From Caulobacter endophyticus (lineage in GTDB: Bacteria > Pseudomonadota > Alphaproteobacteria > Caulobacterales > Caulobacteraceae): 64,000 nt of DNA. The stretch lies in contig NZ_QDKQ01000016.1 of assembly GCF_003116815.1 (NCBI RefSeq), positions 32,516 to 96,515 of the forward strand, in the 5' to 3' direction. Under the pieces are notes generated by a model that saw only the letters and a list, made by a program, of their open reading frames with translations, searched no databases and had not been told where the DNA came from. How positions within the stretch are numbered: the first letter of the stretch is position 1; each line of letters begins with the position of its first letter. Positions 1 to 7,586 of this stretch are shown one piece after another. The translations under genes and the position numbers were made by a program.

Positions 1-1
1 C

Positions 2-1285
2 GCCTTCTTTATCGCCGCGCATAAGCGACGTGCAGATTTCAAAGAAGCCGCCGGAAGCGGCATCTTCCAATTCGACGCCGATCCCCTTGCGAGGATCTCC
101 GACCTCGTCGCTGATGCGATCAAGGAACTGGAGGCGGAGGCGGCGTCGCTTAAGGACCAGGCCAAGCTCGATACGCAAAAAGCTGCGAACATCGAGCGGC
201 ACAAAGCGCTCTCTGACCGAAAATGGCTAAGCGGTGTCCTACCGACGATTCTTGAGCGCCTGAAGACGCTGCATGCGATCAAGCACGCGTCCGAGTGCTC
301 AAAGCTCGTGTCGACCGCACAAGTCTCGACCCAGATTACGACTATCCGCCGGGCCCTTGTCACCCAAGGCCTCGACACAAGGATCAAGGAAGAGATCGCT
401 GCGCTCGACCTGAACTACATGCCGTTTGAGGTCTCGGACCGCAGCCGCGACGGAAACAGCTTCTTCGAGGTGAAACTCAAGGCGGCTGTCGGCGCTCCTG
501 CCAACGCGGAGATCCTCAGCGAAGGAGAGCAGAGGGCGCTCGCGCTCGCCTGCTTCCTCGCCGAAGTTGGCGCGGACAAGGCAAATCACGGCCTCGTCTT
601 TGATGACCCCGTTTCATCCCTCGATCACCTGCGCATCCGTCGGGTGGCAGCCCGCCTTGTCGCAGAAGCCGCCAAGGGAAAGCAGATCATCGTCTTCACG
701 CACAACCTGCTTTTCTACAACGAGATGCTCCATCTCGCAGCCTCCGCATCCCCCGCCGTTCCAACCGTTCGGCGGGTCGTGACAAAAACCAATGCGGGTG
801 GCTTTGGCCTGATCTCTGAGGAGGCCGAGCCGTGGTCGGCCCAGAAAGTCTCGTCCCGTATCGAGGAACTGCGTAAGCGTGCCAAGGTCATCGAGGGCAT
901 CGCCAACCACGAGGGTGAGCTCTACCGGCGCGCTGCGAAGGACTTCTACACGGACCTTCGCGAGACATGGGAGCGCCTCGTCGAGGAGTTGCTCTTAGGT
1001 AAGGTCGTCGAGCGGTACAGCTCAGATGTGCGAACACAAAGCCTTCGCAGCATCACCGTCACTTCCGAAGACCACAAGACCGTCTTCTTTGCGATGAAGC
1101 GGGTGTCTGAATTCTCCGGCCACGACCAGGCTGTCGGCAAACAGGTCGCGACCCCGACACCGGACGACATGAAGAAGGATCTCGACGCGATCAACGAATA
1201 CCGGGTGATGATCGCCAGCCGCGCGAAGGAGTTGGAGAAGGAACGCAAGGCACTCGAAGCGCCGCCGGCCGGAATGATCGCCTAG
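2..1285 (+). CDS. AAA/SMC-type ATPase, C-terminal part (5' end outside window)
   Basis: The reading frame is open from base 2 to the TAG at 1283-1285, so this is the last ~427 residues of a larger gene; the internal GTG at 308 is not the real start. A charged, probably coiled-coil stretch (KELEAEAASLKDQAKL, about 60-200 nt in) leads to an ABC-type signature (LSEGEQRALALA, about nt 515-550), a Walker B (LVFDDPVSSLDH, about nt 595-630) and an H-loop (IIVFTHN). This is the head of a RecF/SMC or AAA_13-like ATPase, the class found in RloC/PrrC-type and other anti-phage ATPases. Its P-loop must lie upstream of the window. It is convergent with the next gene, overlapping by 4 bases. A defence role is inferred from the neighbours; a DNA repair role is possible. 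Confidence 0.85.
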   Translation, partial: AFFIAAHKRRADFKEAAGSGIFQFDADPLARISDLVADAIKELEAEAASLKDQAKLDTQKAANIERHKALSDRKWLSGVLPTILERLKTLHAIKHASECSKLVSTAQVSTQITTIRRALVTQGLDTRIKEEIAALDLNYMPFEVSDRSRDGNSFFEVKLKAAVGAPANAEILSEGEQRALALACFLAEVGADKANHGLVFDDPVSSLDHLRIRRVAARLVAEAAKGKQIIVFTHNLLFYNEMLHLAASASPAVPTVRRVVTKTNAGGFGLISEEAEPWSAQKVSSRIEELRKRAKVIEGIANHEGELYRRAAKDFYTDLRETWERLVEELLLGKVVERYSSDVRTQSLRSITVTSEDHKTVFFAMKRVSEFSGHDQAVGKQVATPTPDDMKKDLDAINEYRVMIASRAKELEKERKALEAPPAGMIA

Positions 1286-1986
1286 AGCTTATGTTCGAAG
1301 AGGAATTTAAGTGCCTTCACGATCCGGTCGTATCGATAAGTCTGGCCGCCGCCTTCAAGGGCACCGCGCACCAGGGCATAGTATCGGCCCGCTCGATCTT
1401 CCTCCTTCTTCGTGTCCTCCAGGCTGCAGCTATCCGGCGTGCTGACGACGCGACCGTCCTTGCCGATGCGGACATATAAGGCGTCCTGTTTGAGGCGGTC
1501 CCTCTTGCCCTCAGCGATGGCAATCGCTGATTTGTCGTAGCTGGGATCTTCACCCCACACCCAGGCCCGGCTCTCCCAGCGGCCGATCTTCTCATATCGG
1601 AGAAGTTCAAGCGCGCTGCCTATGTCCTCAGGAAACCGGTCCTCACCAAGGGCGCTGTCGGCGGCGATCATCGCCGTGAACTCATCGGTCTGATTCCAGT
1701 GCATGATCACGTAATCCATGATCATGCCGACGAGTTGCTTGCAGGTGTGATCGTTCATAGCCCTTAGAACAGGTGAGCTGAACGGGATCACGTCGTCGCG
1801 GACGAGCAGTAGCATGAACGCTTTCGCGAACTCCTCCTGCGCGATCATCGCCATGTAAAAGCGGGTCGCGCTCGGCTCGCGAAATTCGAGATCGTATCTC
1901 TGTTCCAGAAGCCGGTCGCCGTTATCAAGGCAAAGCCGTGCGCTTGCCACCAAGTGTGTGCTTTTTGGCTTTTGCAGGATAGCCAT
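1282..1986 (-). CDS. AbiV-like abortive infection family protein
   Basis: 234 residues with no membrane segment. The N-terminal half has a helix with the pattern MIAQEEFAKAFML, preceded by a helix rich in Ala and Leu (ARLCLDNGDRLLEQRYDLEF). This resembles the A-x-EE-x-GKA core of the AbiV family (HEPN-like helical proteins that block phage growth in Lactococcus). The C-terminal half is basic and acidic (EDTKKEEDRAGRYYALVRG). It is transcribed alone, convergent with the ATPase. The family call rests on one motif and overall size, so it is moderate; another HEPN-like helical protein is the main alternative. Confidence 0.55.
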   Translation of the reverse strand: MAILQKPKSTHLVASARLCLDNGDRLLEQRYDLEFREPSATRFYMAMIAQEEFAKAFMLLLVRDDVIPFSSPVLRAMNDHTCKQLVGMIMDYVIMHWNQTDEFTAMIAADSALGEDRFPEDIGSALELLRYEKIGRWESRAWVWGEDPSYDKSAIAIAEGKRDRLKQDALYVRIGKDGRVVSTPDSCSLEDTKKEEDRAGRYYALVRGALEGGGQTYRYDRIVKALKFLFEHKL

Positions 1987-2143
1987 CGTTCAGCGCCCTT
2001 CGCTTGAAACATGGGAGCGGACGTTGCCGTTGGACGATAGCCAGCCAAGCTTCTAAGGCTAGGGGCAGGCGATAACGACTTGCTGTCTGCCATTTCGTCA
2101 ACCGACATAGGTGAAGCTGATCACTTCACGAGGTAATCATATC

Positions 2144-3109
2144 GTGGACACGATCATTAAGAACGCCGTCCAATCGATCCAGATCGGAATCGAGGACTAT
2201 CAGTCCGAAGATCAACGCAGGGTGCTCTCTGCTGTCCGTAACGTACAGGCCGGAATTCTACTCCTGTGCAAAGAACATTTGCGGCGGCTATCTCCGGCTG
2301 ACAGCAACGAGGTGCTGATAAAATCGAAGACCAAACCTGCGATCCGCAATGGTTTGGTGATGATGATTGGTCAGGGCACCCACACTGTTGACCAAAGGCA
2401 GATTCAAGATCGGTTCGAGGCGCTTGGGGTCAAGGTTGAATGGAAGCCGCTTGAGCAACTGACGAAGGCGCGCAACGACATCGAGCACTATCGGTTTTCC
2501 GGTTCCCACAACGAACTTCAAGCAACTATCGCTGCCGCCGCCAGAATCATCCGCGCGTTGATCGTAGAGGTGCTCGGCCATGCCCCCGCAGAGCTTCTGG
2601 GCCGCGATTGCTGGGACGTGCTTTTGAAAACCGAGGAAGTCTATGACGCCGAGCGTGCTCGCTGTCGCGCCAGCCTAGCTCCAATCCAATGGTTTTCTCC
2701 CAAGATCGCTGACAATCTCGACGATCTCCTCTGCATCTTCTGCGCCTCAGATCTGATCGCGCAGCGTGACCCGACCAACAGTCGGCAAGATATGGCGAGG
2801 CTCGACTGTCGGTCATGTGGAGAGCGAATGGAGGAGCCCTTCATCATCGCGGAGGCGCTAGAACGGATTCTATTCGCTGACGCCTATATCGCCGTGACCG
2901 ATGGTGGCGACGAACCGGTCATCGAGTGCGAGAACTGCTTGGCCGATACTTTCGTTCTGGAGGAAGCCTGCTGCGCCTCCTGCGGCTTTCAGTATCCCCG
3001 CCAGCTATGTGCCGACTGTCGAACGGAGGTCATAGGCTCAGACTTCGAGCGGCACGATGGGCGCTGTGTGCCCTGCTTTTTAGCGAGCCAGGATATCCCT
3101 GAACTCTGA
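2144..3109 (+). CDS. HEPN-domain protein with C-terminal zinc ribbons
   Basis: About 321 residues. I start it at the GTG at 2144, which has a GAGG 10 bases upstream; the open frame reaches a GTG at 2111 without a ribosome site. The N-terminal ~190 residues look all-helical and carry RNDIEH (about R110 to H115), the R-x4-H motif of HEPN ribonucleases. The C-terminal half has paired Cys motifs: CIFC/CRSC (about 197-225), then CENC/CCASC and CADC/CVPC (about 262-311), which should form two or three zinc ribbons. HEPN RNases commonly act in toxin-antitoxin and abortive infection systems; the zinc ribbons may bind nucleic acid or a partner. It sits between an AbiV-like and an AIPR gene. I do not recognise a named family with this exact architecture. 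Confidence 0.7.
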   Translation: MDTIIKNAVQSIQIGIEDYQSEDQRRVLSAVRNVQAGILLLCKEHLRRLSPADSNEVLIKSKTKPAIRNGLVMMIGQGTHTVDQRQIQDRFEALGVKVEWKPLEQLTKARNDIEHYRFSGSHNELQATIAAAARIIRALIVEVLGHAPAELLGRDCWDVLLKTEEVYDAERARCRASLAPIQWFSPKIADNLDDLLCIFCASDLIAQRDPTNSRQDMARLDCRSCGERMEEPFIIAEALERILFADAYIAVTDGGDEPVIECENCLADTFVLEEACCASCGFQYPRQLCADCRTEVIGSDFERHDGRCVPCFLASQDIPEL

Positions 3110-3199
3110 GGAATCATACGGTTTGGTCTAAGTGCCGAAGGCACACACAATACCCGTGGTTCGTCGCCGCTATTATGCGTTGGTTCTGGCGCATTCTCG

Positions 3200-3210
3200 C
3201 CCCCCCCCCC
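3200..3210. repeat. 11-base poly-C tract in the AIPR upstream region
   Basis: An uninterrupted run of C lies about 180 bases before the AIPR start, in a 280-base gap without a gene. Runs of this length slip in replication. Whether it alters promoter spacing cannot be told from one sequence. Confidence 0.6.
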
Positions 3211-3392
3211 TCGCGTCGTGAGGCGACCCCGCCGGTGGCGGAGTCTCGCCGTCACTCCTGGCGGCTAGCCGTTGGGCCTTCTTCTCATTTACAGCGACCT
3301 ACGAAAATCAGATGGTTCGCCGCACCCTGACCACCACCGTCGGCGCCGTGGCACGGAGGCGGTGCGGCCACTAGTTCAACTTGCGAGCATTC

Positions 3393-5060
3393 ATGTCGGC
3401 TAAAGAGCTAATTACGGCTGTCTTCAACGAACGGCGCTCGGCATACGACCCCGCCCTTAAGGTCGACGATGCGTTCGAAATCTTTTGCGCCGATGTCATT
3501 CTGACCAGCCATGACCCTTCGATCGAGGAAATCGCCGAACGAGTAGTGGACGGAAGTCAGGACGGCGGCATCGACAGCGTCTTCATCTACGTCAATCGCG
3601 TCCTTATCGCAGATGACACTGACCTCGGAAACTTCAAGTTCCCCGTCGAGGTCGAGTTGCTCATTGTCCAGTCGAAAAATGAAGCGAACTTCAAGGAGGG
3701 CCCGGTCGATAAAGTCGCCGCCTCACTTCCAGACCTTCTTCGCAATGCGCCAAAGTCAGACGCGCCGTTCAAAGCTAAGCTGATTGAAGCCTTTCAGCTC
3801 TGGCATAAGGTTAGAAACACTCTCGCGCCGCAGTTTCCTAACTTCAAGATCGGAGTCTGGTATGCCTGTAACGGCGAGGCTGTTCCACATGCCGCCGAGG
3901 TGAAGGCGAGCGCACTGGAAACTACCCTAAAGGCGATCATTCCAACCGCCGAAATTAAATTTACATTTGCTGGTGCTCACGACCTGTACCAACTAGCGGG
4001 CCGACAGAAGATTGTCTCCGCCGTTCTGCCAGTTTCTGGAACACCACTGTTCGGCCCAAACAGCTCCTACGTCGTCCTAACTTCCCTAACGGCCTACAGC
4101 GGCTTCATCGCCGACGAAAACAAAGCGATTCGCGCGTCATTCTTCGACGCTAACGTCCGCGACTACGAAGGGTCGGTCGACGTCAACAAGGACATTGCCG
4201 AGAGCCTTGGTGGGCCGCGCCCCGGCATTGACTTTTGGTGGCTCAATAACGGCGTCACGATCCTCGCGAGCAAAGCGGGCTACAACAACGGCGGAATGAC
4301 GCTGCAAAACCCGTTGATCGTGAACGGCCTTCAGACTTCCTATGAGGTGAACCGCTGGGCGCGCGGCGGCGGCTCTGACACCAGTCGGCTCGTGATGGTC
4401 CGGATCATAGAGACCACCGACGAAGACGTCATCAACAGCATAATCAAGGCCACCAACTACCAGACGAAGGTGAAGCCTCATTCGCTGCGCGCCACCGAAG
4501 AAATCCACCGGCAGATCGAAATACTGCTGCTGCAGCACAACATTTTTTACGACCGGCGTCGCAACTACTACAAGAACCTGAACAAGCCCGCGTCCCGCAC
4601 GATCGGTATCGACCGCATGGCGCAAGCGGTCACGGCGATGTTGCTGGAAACGCCGAACGTAGCTCGGGCGCGCCCCACCAGCCTGATGAAAGACCCTTAC
4701 TACGGCGACATCTTTCCTTCCGATCCCTCGCATCCGCTCAAGCTCTACCAAGTGGCGGCTGAGGCGATGTTCGCCGTCACTGCGTACTTCAACGCATCGA
4801 ACTTCGAGCGCATCTACAAAAACAATCTCCGCTTCCACGTACTTACCGCGCTCGGGTGGTATCTCGCCGGCAGCGTAGCGCCGACGCCTACTCAAATCGC
4901 GAAGATCAATGTTTCGAAGATCACCGCCGCACCAATCGCTGCGATTACCGCGTGGGTTATTCAGCAGTTCGACCTAACCGAGAAGACTGACGCGGTTGCT
5001 AAGGATACGGAGTTCTCAGCAGCGCTAAAAGCCGCTTGGCCGTCTTTCTCGGCCTCCTGA
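3393..5060 (+). CDS. AIPR family protein (abortive infection, phage resistance)
   Basis: 555 residues from the ATG at 3393, preferred to an in-frame TTG at 3381; both have weak ribosome sites. The N-terminus has D-G-G-I-D-S-V-F (about 57-64) followed by L-I-V-Q-S-K (about 90-95), the spacing of a PD-(D/E)xK nuclease core. The middle carries the AIPR hallmarks WWLNNGVTI, VNGLQTSYE and IIKATNYQTKVKP, then FYDRRRNYYK. AIPR proteins come from the AbiR-type anti-phage literature and several carry an Mrr-like nuclease. It is a complete-length member. Together with the three genes to its left it forms a defence-like cluster; no modification methylase is visible to pair with it. Confidence 0.85.
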   Translation: MSAKELITAVFNERRSAYDPALKVDDAFEIFCADVILTSHDPSIEEIAERVVDGSQDGGIDSVFIYVNRVLIADDTDLGNFKFPVEVELLIVQSKNEANFKEGPVDKVAASLPDLLRNAPKSDAPFKAKLIEAFQLWHKVRNTLAPQFPNFKIGVWYACNGEAVPHAAEVKASALETTLKAIIPTAEIKFTFAGAHDLYQLAGRQKIVSAVLPVSGTPLFGPNSSYVVLTSLTAYSGFIADENKAIRASFFDANVRDYEGSVDVNKDIAESLGGPRPGIDFWWLNNGVTILASKAGYNNGGMTLQNPLIVNGLQTSYEVNRWARGGGSDTSRLVMVRIIETTDEDVINSIIKATNYQTKVKPHSLRATEEIHRQIEILLLQHNIFYDRRRNYYKNLNKPASRTIGIDRMAQAVTAMLLETPNVARARPTSLMKDPYYGDIFPSDPSHPLKLYQVAAEAMFAVTAYFNASNFERIYKNNLRFHVLTALGWYLAGSVAPTPTQIAKINVSKITAAPIAAITAWVIQQFDLTEKTDAVAKDTEFSAALKAAWPSFSAS

Positions 5061-5514
5061 TCAAAGAATGAGCGACAAGCTTAATTCCATCGGCCTCACG
5101 CTTCGCGGTGGGGCTGATCAAGCGAAGTTGGCACTCACATACCGCTTCGCGACGTTCAGATTGGCGTCGCGAGCAAGTGTCGGTCTGGGTCAACTCCCGC
5201 CCTTGTGGCGAGAGCACCTGCGTCCGCCAGCTGGTGGCACCCGTGGATCGCTGACGATCCATCTCACCTGCGCTTTCGGCCGGAAGAGGGTCTTCCGCCA
5301 CGAGGGCGGGTGTGATCCGACGCCGACAATCCTTGGCGGTAGCGATCTGAGCCGTCACCTCGGCAAGTCAAATGCATACCTGCCTTATGGGGCTTCAGCC
5401 GTCGGGGGCATCAGGCGCGCAGGCAACGCGAGCTAAGCTAGGGCTCGATAGGAGCGAATTTCGAGCCCAGTCTGGTTTGCCTGGGGTGGGCACTTGCCCA
5501 ACAGGAGAACCATC
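5061..5514. other. intergenic stretch between AIPR and integrase
   Basis: About 450 bases without a convincing gene. A 122-codon frame at 5068-5436 has no recognisable domain and poor amino-acid composition. A 7-bp inverted repeat (GGGCTCG at 5441-5447, CGAGCCC at 5462-5468, 14-base loop) lies 47 bases before the integrase start and could be a regulatory or element-end sequence. Confidence 0.4.
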
Positions 5515-6600
5515 GTGAACTCCCAACCCATTAGCCCCCTCCGCCAGCGCATGCTGGAGGACATGAAAATCCGTGGCTACACCGCCCACACCCAGCGCGA
5601 CTACGTGCGGGCGGTCGCCGATTTCGCTCAGTTTATCAATTGCTCGCCCGACTGGGCCGAGCCAGAGGATTTGCGGCGCTATCAGCTACACCTAGCCAAC
5701 CAAGGGGTGTCGCCAGCCACGATGAACAGCCGCGTTTCTGGCCTGCGCTTCTTCTTTCGGGTCACCCTCGCGCGGCCAAGTTTTGGAAGCCAGTTGGCGA
5801 CGGTTCGCGGGGAAAATCGCCTGCCAGAGGTGCTCAGTCCTGAGGAGGTTGCGCTCCTCCTGCATTGCGCCGGTAAGCTCAAATACAAGGCCATCCTCAG
5901 CATCGCTTATGGCTGCGGCCTCCGTATTTCGGAGATCGCCAATCTCAAGGTCAGCGACATCGACGCTGCAAGAATGCTGATCCGCGTCGAGCAGGGAAAG
6001 GGGCGCACCGACCGTTACGTGATGCTAGCGCCAGACCTGCTGGAATTGTTGCAAGCCTGGTGGCGCCACGCGCGCCCGATGGGGTGGCTCTTCCCCGGCC
6101 GCGATCCCGGACAGCCTATCGCAACCCGCCAGTTGGACCGGATATGCAAGCAGGCGGCGGCCATGGCTGGGCTGGAGAAGCGAGTTTCCATGCACACGCT
6201 CCGGCATTCTTTCGCCACCCACCTTCTGGAGAACAAGACGGACATCCGCGTGATCCAGGCCCTGCTTGGTCACAAGAAAACGGATACCACCGCTCGCTAC
6301 ACCCGCGTCGCGACCAAGATCCTCCGCTCAGTCGAGAGCCCGTTGTCGCTGCTCAAGCCGCCGACAGACCAGCCGCCGCCGTTGCCGGTCAAGCCTTGGA
6401 TGTTCTCCTGTTCGATGCCCCGAACCTTCCTCGGGCTTGATGCCGAATCCTCCGCGCCGGTCGACGCAATGCGCCTGCTTTCGTCGCTACCCGAACAGTT
6501 GGAAGGGGCAAGCACCAAAGCCGGCGCCCGCCTTAAGGCTATTGCGACGTCTGGCACCTTGATGGCCGACACTGAACGGCGACCCGAAAATCTATTCTAG
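5515..6600 (+). CDS. tyrosine recombinase of the IS91-associated type
   Basis: 361 residues from the GTG at 5515 (AGGAG 7 bases upstream; an upstream TTG at 5494 is less likely). The SAM-like core-binding domain (SPLRQRMLEDM, RRYQLHLANQGVSP) is followed by the catalytic domain with Arg137 (GCGLRISEIANL), His227-x-x-Arg230 (HTLRHSFATHLL), His253 and Tyr262 (LLGHKKTDTTARYTR), so the active site is intact. The sequence style (LSPEEVALLL, RVEQGKGRTDRY, WLFPGRDP) is that of integrases normally paired with an IS91/ISCR transposase, but no such transposase follows. The last ~80 residues after SPLSLLKPP are an unusual proline- and serine-rich tail. It points toward the tRNA-Arg gene about 340 bases away and may be the remnant recombinase of the island to its left. 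Confidence 0.85.
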   Translation: MNSQPISPLRQRMLEDMKIRGYTAHTQRDYVRAVADFAQFINCSPDWAEPEDLRRYQLHLANQGVSPATMNSRVSGLRFFFRVTLARPSFGSQLATVRGENRLPEVLSPEEVALLLHCAGKLKYKAILSIAYGCGLRISEIANLKVSDIDAARMLIRVEQGKGRTDRYVMLAPDLLELLQAWWRHARPMGWLFPGRDPGQPIATRQLDRICKQAAAMAGLEKRVSMHTLRHSFATHLLENKTDIRVIQALLGHKKTDTTARYTRVATKILRSVESPLSLLKPPTDQPPPLPVKPWMFSCSMPRTFLGLDAESSAPVDAMRLLSSLPEQLEGASTKAGARLKAIATSGTLMADTERRPENLF

Positions 6601-6615
6601 CCGCGTCATAGCAGC

Positions 6616-6640
6616 CCGGCACTTGCGCCAAACGTGCCGG
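6616..6640 (+). terminator. hairpin after the integrase
   Basis: CCGGCAC (6616-6622) and GTGCCGG (6634-6640) pair around an 11-base loop, 16 bases after the integrase stop. There is no T tract, so it may act as a weak or factor-dependent terminator. The rest of 6641-6943 shows no gene. Confidence 0.4.
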
Positions 6641-6943
6641 TGTCGGGCACATGACGACCTATCGATGCCCCAACAGACGATCCGAAAGTCACCTCACGGC
6701 GCCGGCGCCCGAACTTGCCCTTTACGGTCTGTCCTCGTCATTTCAGGGCGTGTACCGAGGACCCTGCATTTTAACTCCGCGCCACGGGTCATTCTGACGC
6801 TTTGGCCGCGACGCGTTCGTGCGCAGCCCCGCAAGACCCTTCGATCTGGCGAAAGTTCCCCGACTAAAACCCCGGCTAAAGCACCAAAATAGTCGGGAGT
6901 GCCCAGTTATAGCGTATCAAGTTGTTGATTTCATTGGAGAAAA

Positions 6944-7020
6944 TGGCGCGCCCGGAACGATTCGAACGTCCGACCCTCAGATTCGTAGTCTGATGCTCTA
7001 TCCAGCTGAGCTACGGGCGC
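6944..7020 (-). tRNA. tRNA-Arg (anticodon ACG)
   Basis: On the minus strand the acceptor halves GCGCCCG (7020-7014) and CGGGCGC pair, the D-arm reads AGCTCAGCTGGATAGAGC, the anticodon stem TCAGA/TCTGA closes the loop CTACGAA, and the T-loop is TTCGAAT. The 3' CCA is encoded (TGG at 6944-6946 on the plus strand). The anticodon ACG decodes CGN Arg after deamination to inosine. The 3' end faces left, toward the integrase and defence genes, which is the side on which tRNA-targeting elements integrate. Confidence 0.95.
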
Positions 7021-7040
7021 GCATTTCTGAACAAGACGGT

Positions 7041-7087
7041 TGGCGCAACCGACACGATTCGAACGTGTGACCTTTGCCTTCGGAGAG
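7041..7087 (-). pseudogene. 3' fragment of a tRNA-Arg (CCG)
   Basis: The minus strand reads, from the anticodon loop onward, CTCCGAA (loop with anticodon CCG at 7083-7081), GGCAA, variable loop AGGTC, T-arm ACACG-TTCGAAT-CGTGT, acceptor CGGTTGC, G and CCA. The 5' half is missing: beyond about 7087 there is no D-arm and the 5' anticodon stem no longer pairs. A tRNA cut at the anticodon with an intact CCA end is the usual footprint of site-specific integration at a tRNA gene. It lies 20 bases from the intact tRNA-Arg(ACG). Confidence 0.75.
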
Positions 7088-7586
7088 CCAGGCCGAAGCT
7101 CTCGGCAGCAAATTTTTCACTGGGCGACGGACTACTAGCGCCCGACGGAAGTGGGTCCGAAAATGGGGCCGGGCGAAGGGCGCTTTAGATTTTGAGATAA
7201 TACAAAGGGTTCAGAAAGGCAGTGGCGGTGAGAGAGAGCCTGGAAGGCGCCGGTCGATGCGGCTGCCGAAGCTGCGGCAAAGAGGCCTACGTGGCGCTGC
7301 GCGTCTTCAAGCGAGGTCCCTGATAAAGCACGCTGGCGCAGTCGCGGAACGCTTCGGATGCGAACCTTCCAAGATGAGGCCATTCCAATGGTGCTGACCG
7401 CTTCTTTCTTGCTTTGCAGATTTCTCGACGCCTCCAGTGTTCATGGTGCGTTCTTAAAAGCGTGCTCCGGCGAACAAACCTTGCCGTGAGCCCTTTTCGC
7501 AAAATTCACTATCTGTGATAGATTTTCGCGGATCGTGAACGCTTCTCACGATCCGACCATGGTGAACACATTTCGCGGAGAGTTCG
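7088..7586. other. gene-free stretch before the Fic gene
   Basis: About 500 bases with no credible coding frame. Its right end holds two inverted repeats described separately. Confidence 0.5.
7509..7553. promoter_or_regulatory. two inverted repeats upstream of the Fic gene
   Basis: CTATC-TGT-GATAG (7509-7521) and GATCGTGA-ACGCTTC-TCACGATC (7531-7553, perfect 8-bp arms) lie 34-78 bases before the Fic start. Their position suits an operator or promoter-overlapping site. No regulator gene is adjacent. Confidence 0.45.

Noticed and set aside
308..1285. ATPase gene starting at the GTG at 308
   Set aside because: The same frame is open and protein-like back to base 2, so the real start lies outside the window.
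4137..4895. 252-codon minus-strand frame inside AIPR
   Set aside because: Antisense shadow of a clear coding gene; Arg/Val-rich without motifs.
5068..5436. 122-codon plus-strand frame after AIPR
   Set aside because: No domain, no ribosome site, and composition like a chance frame.
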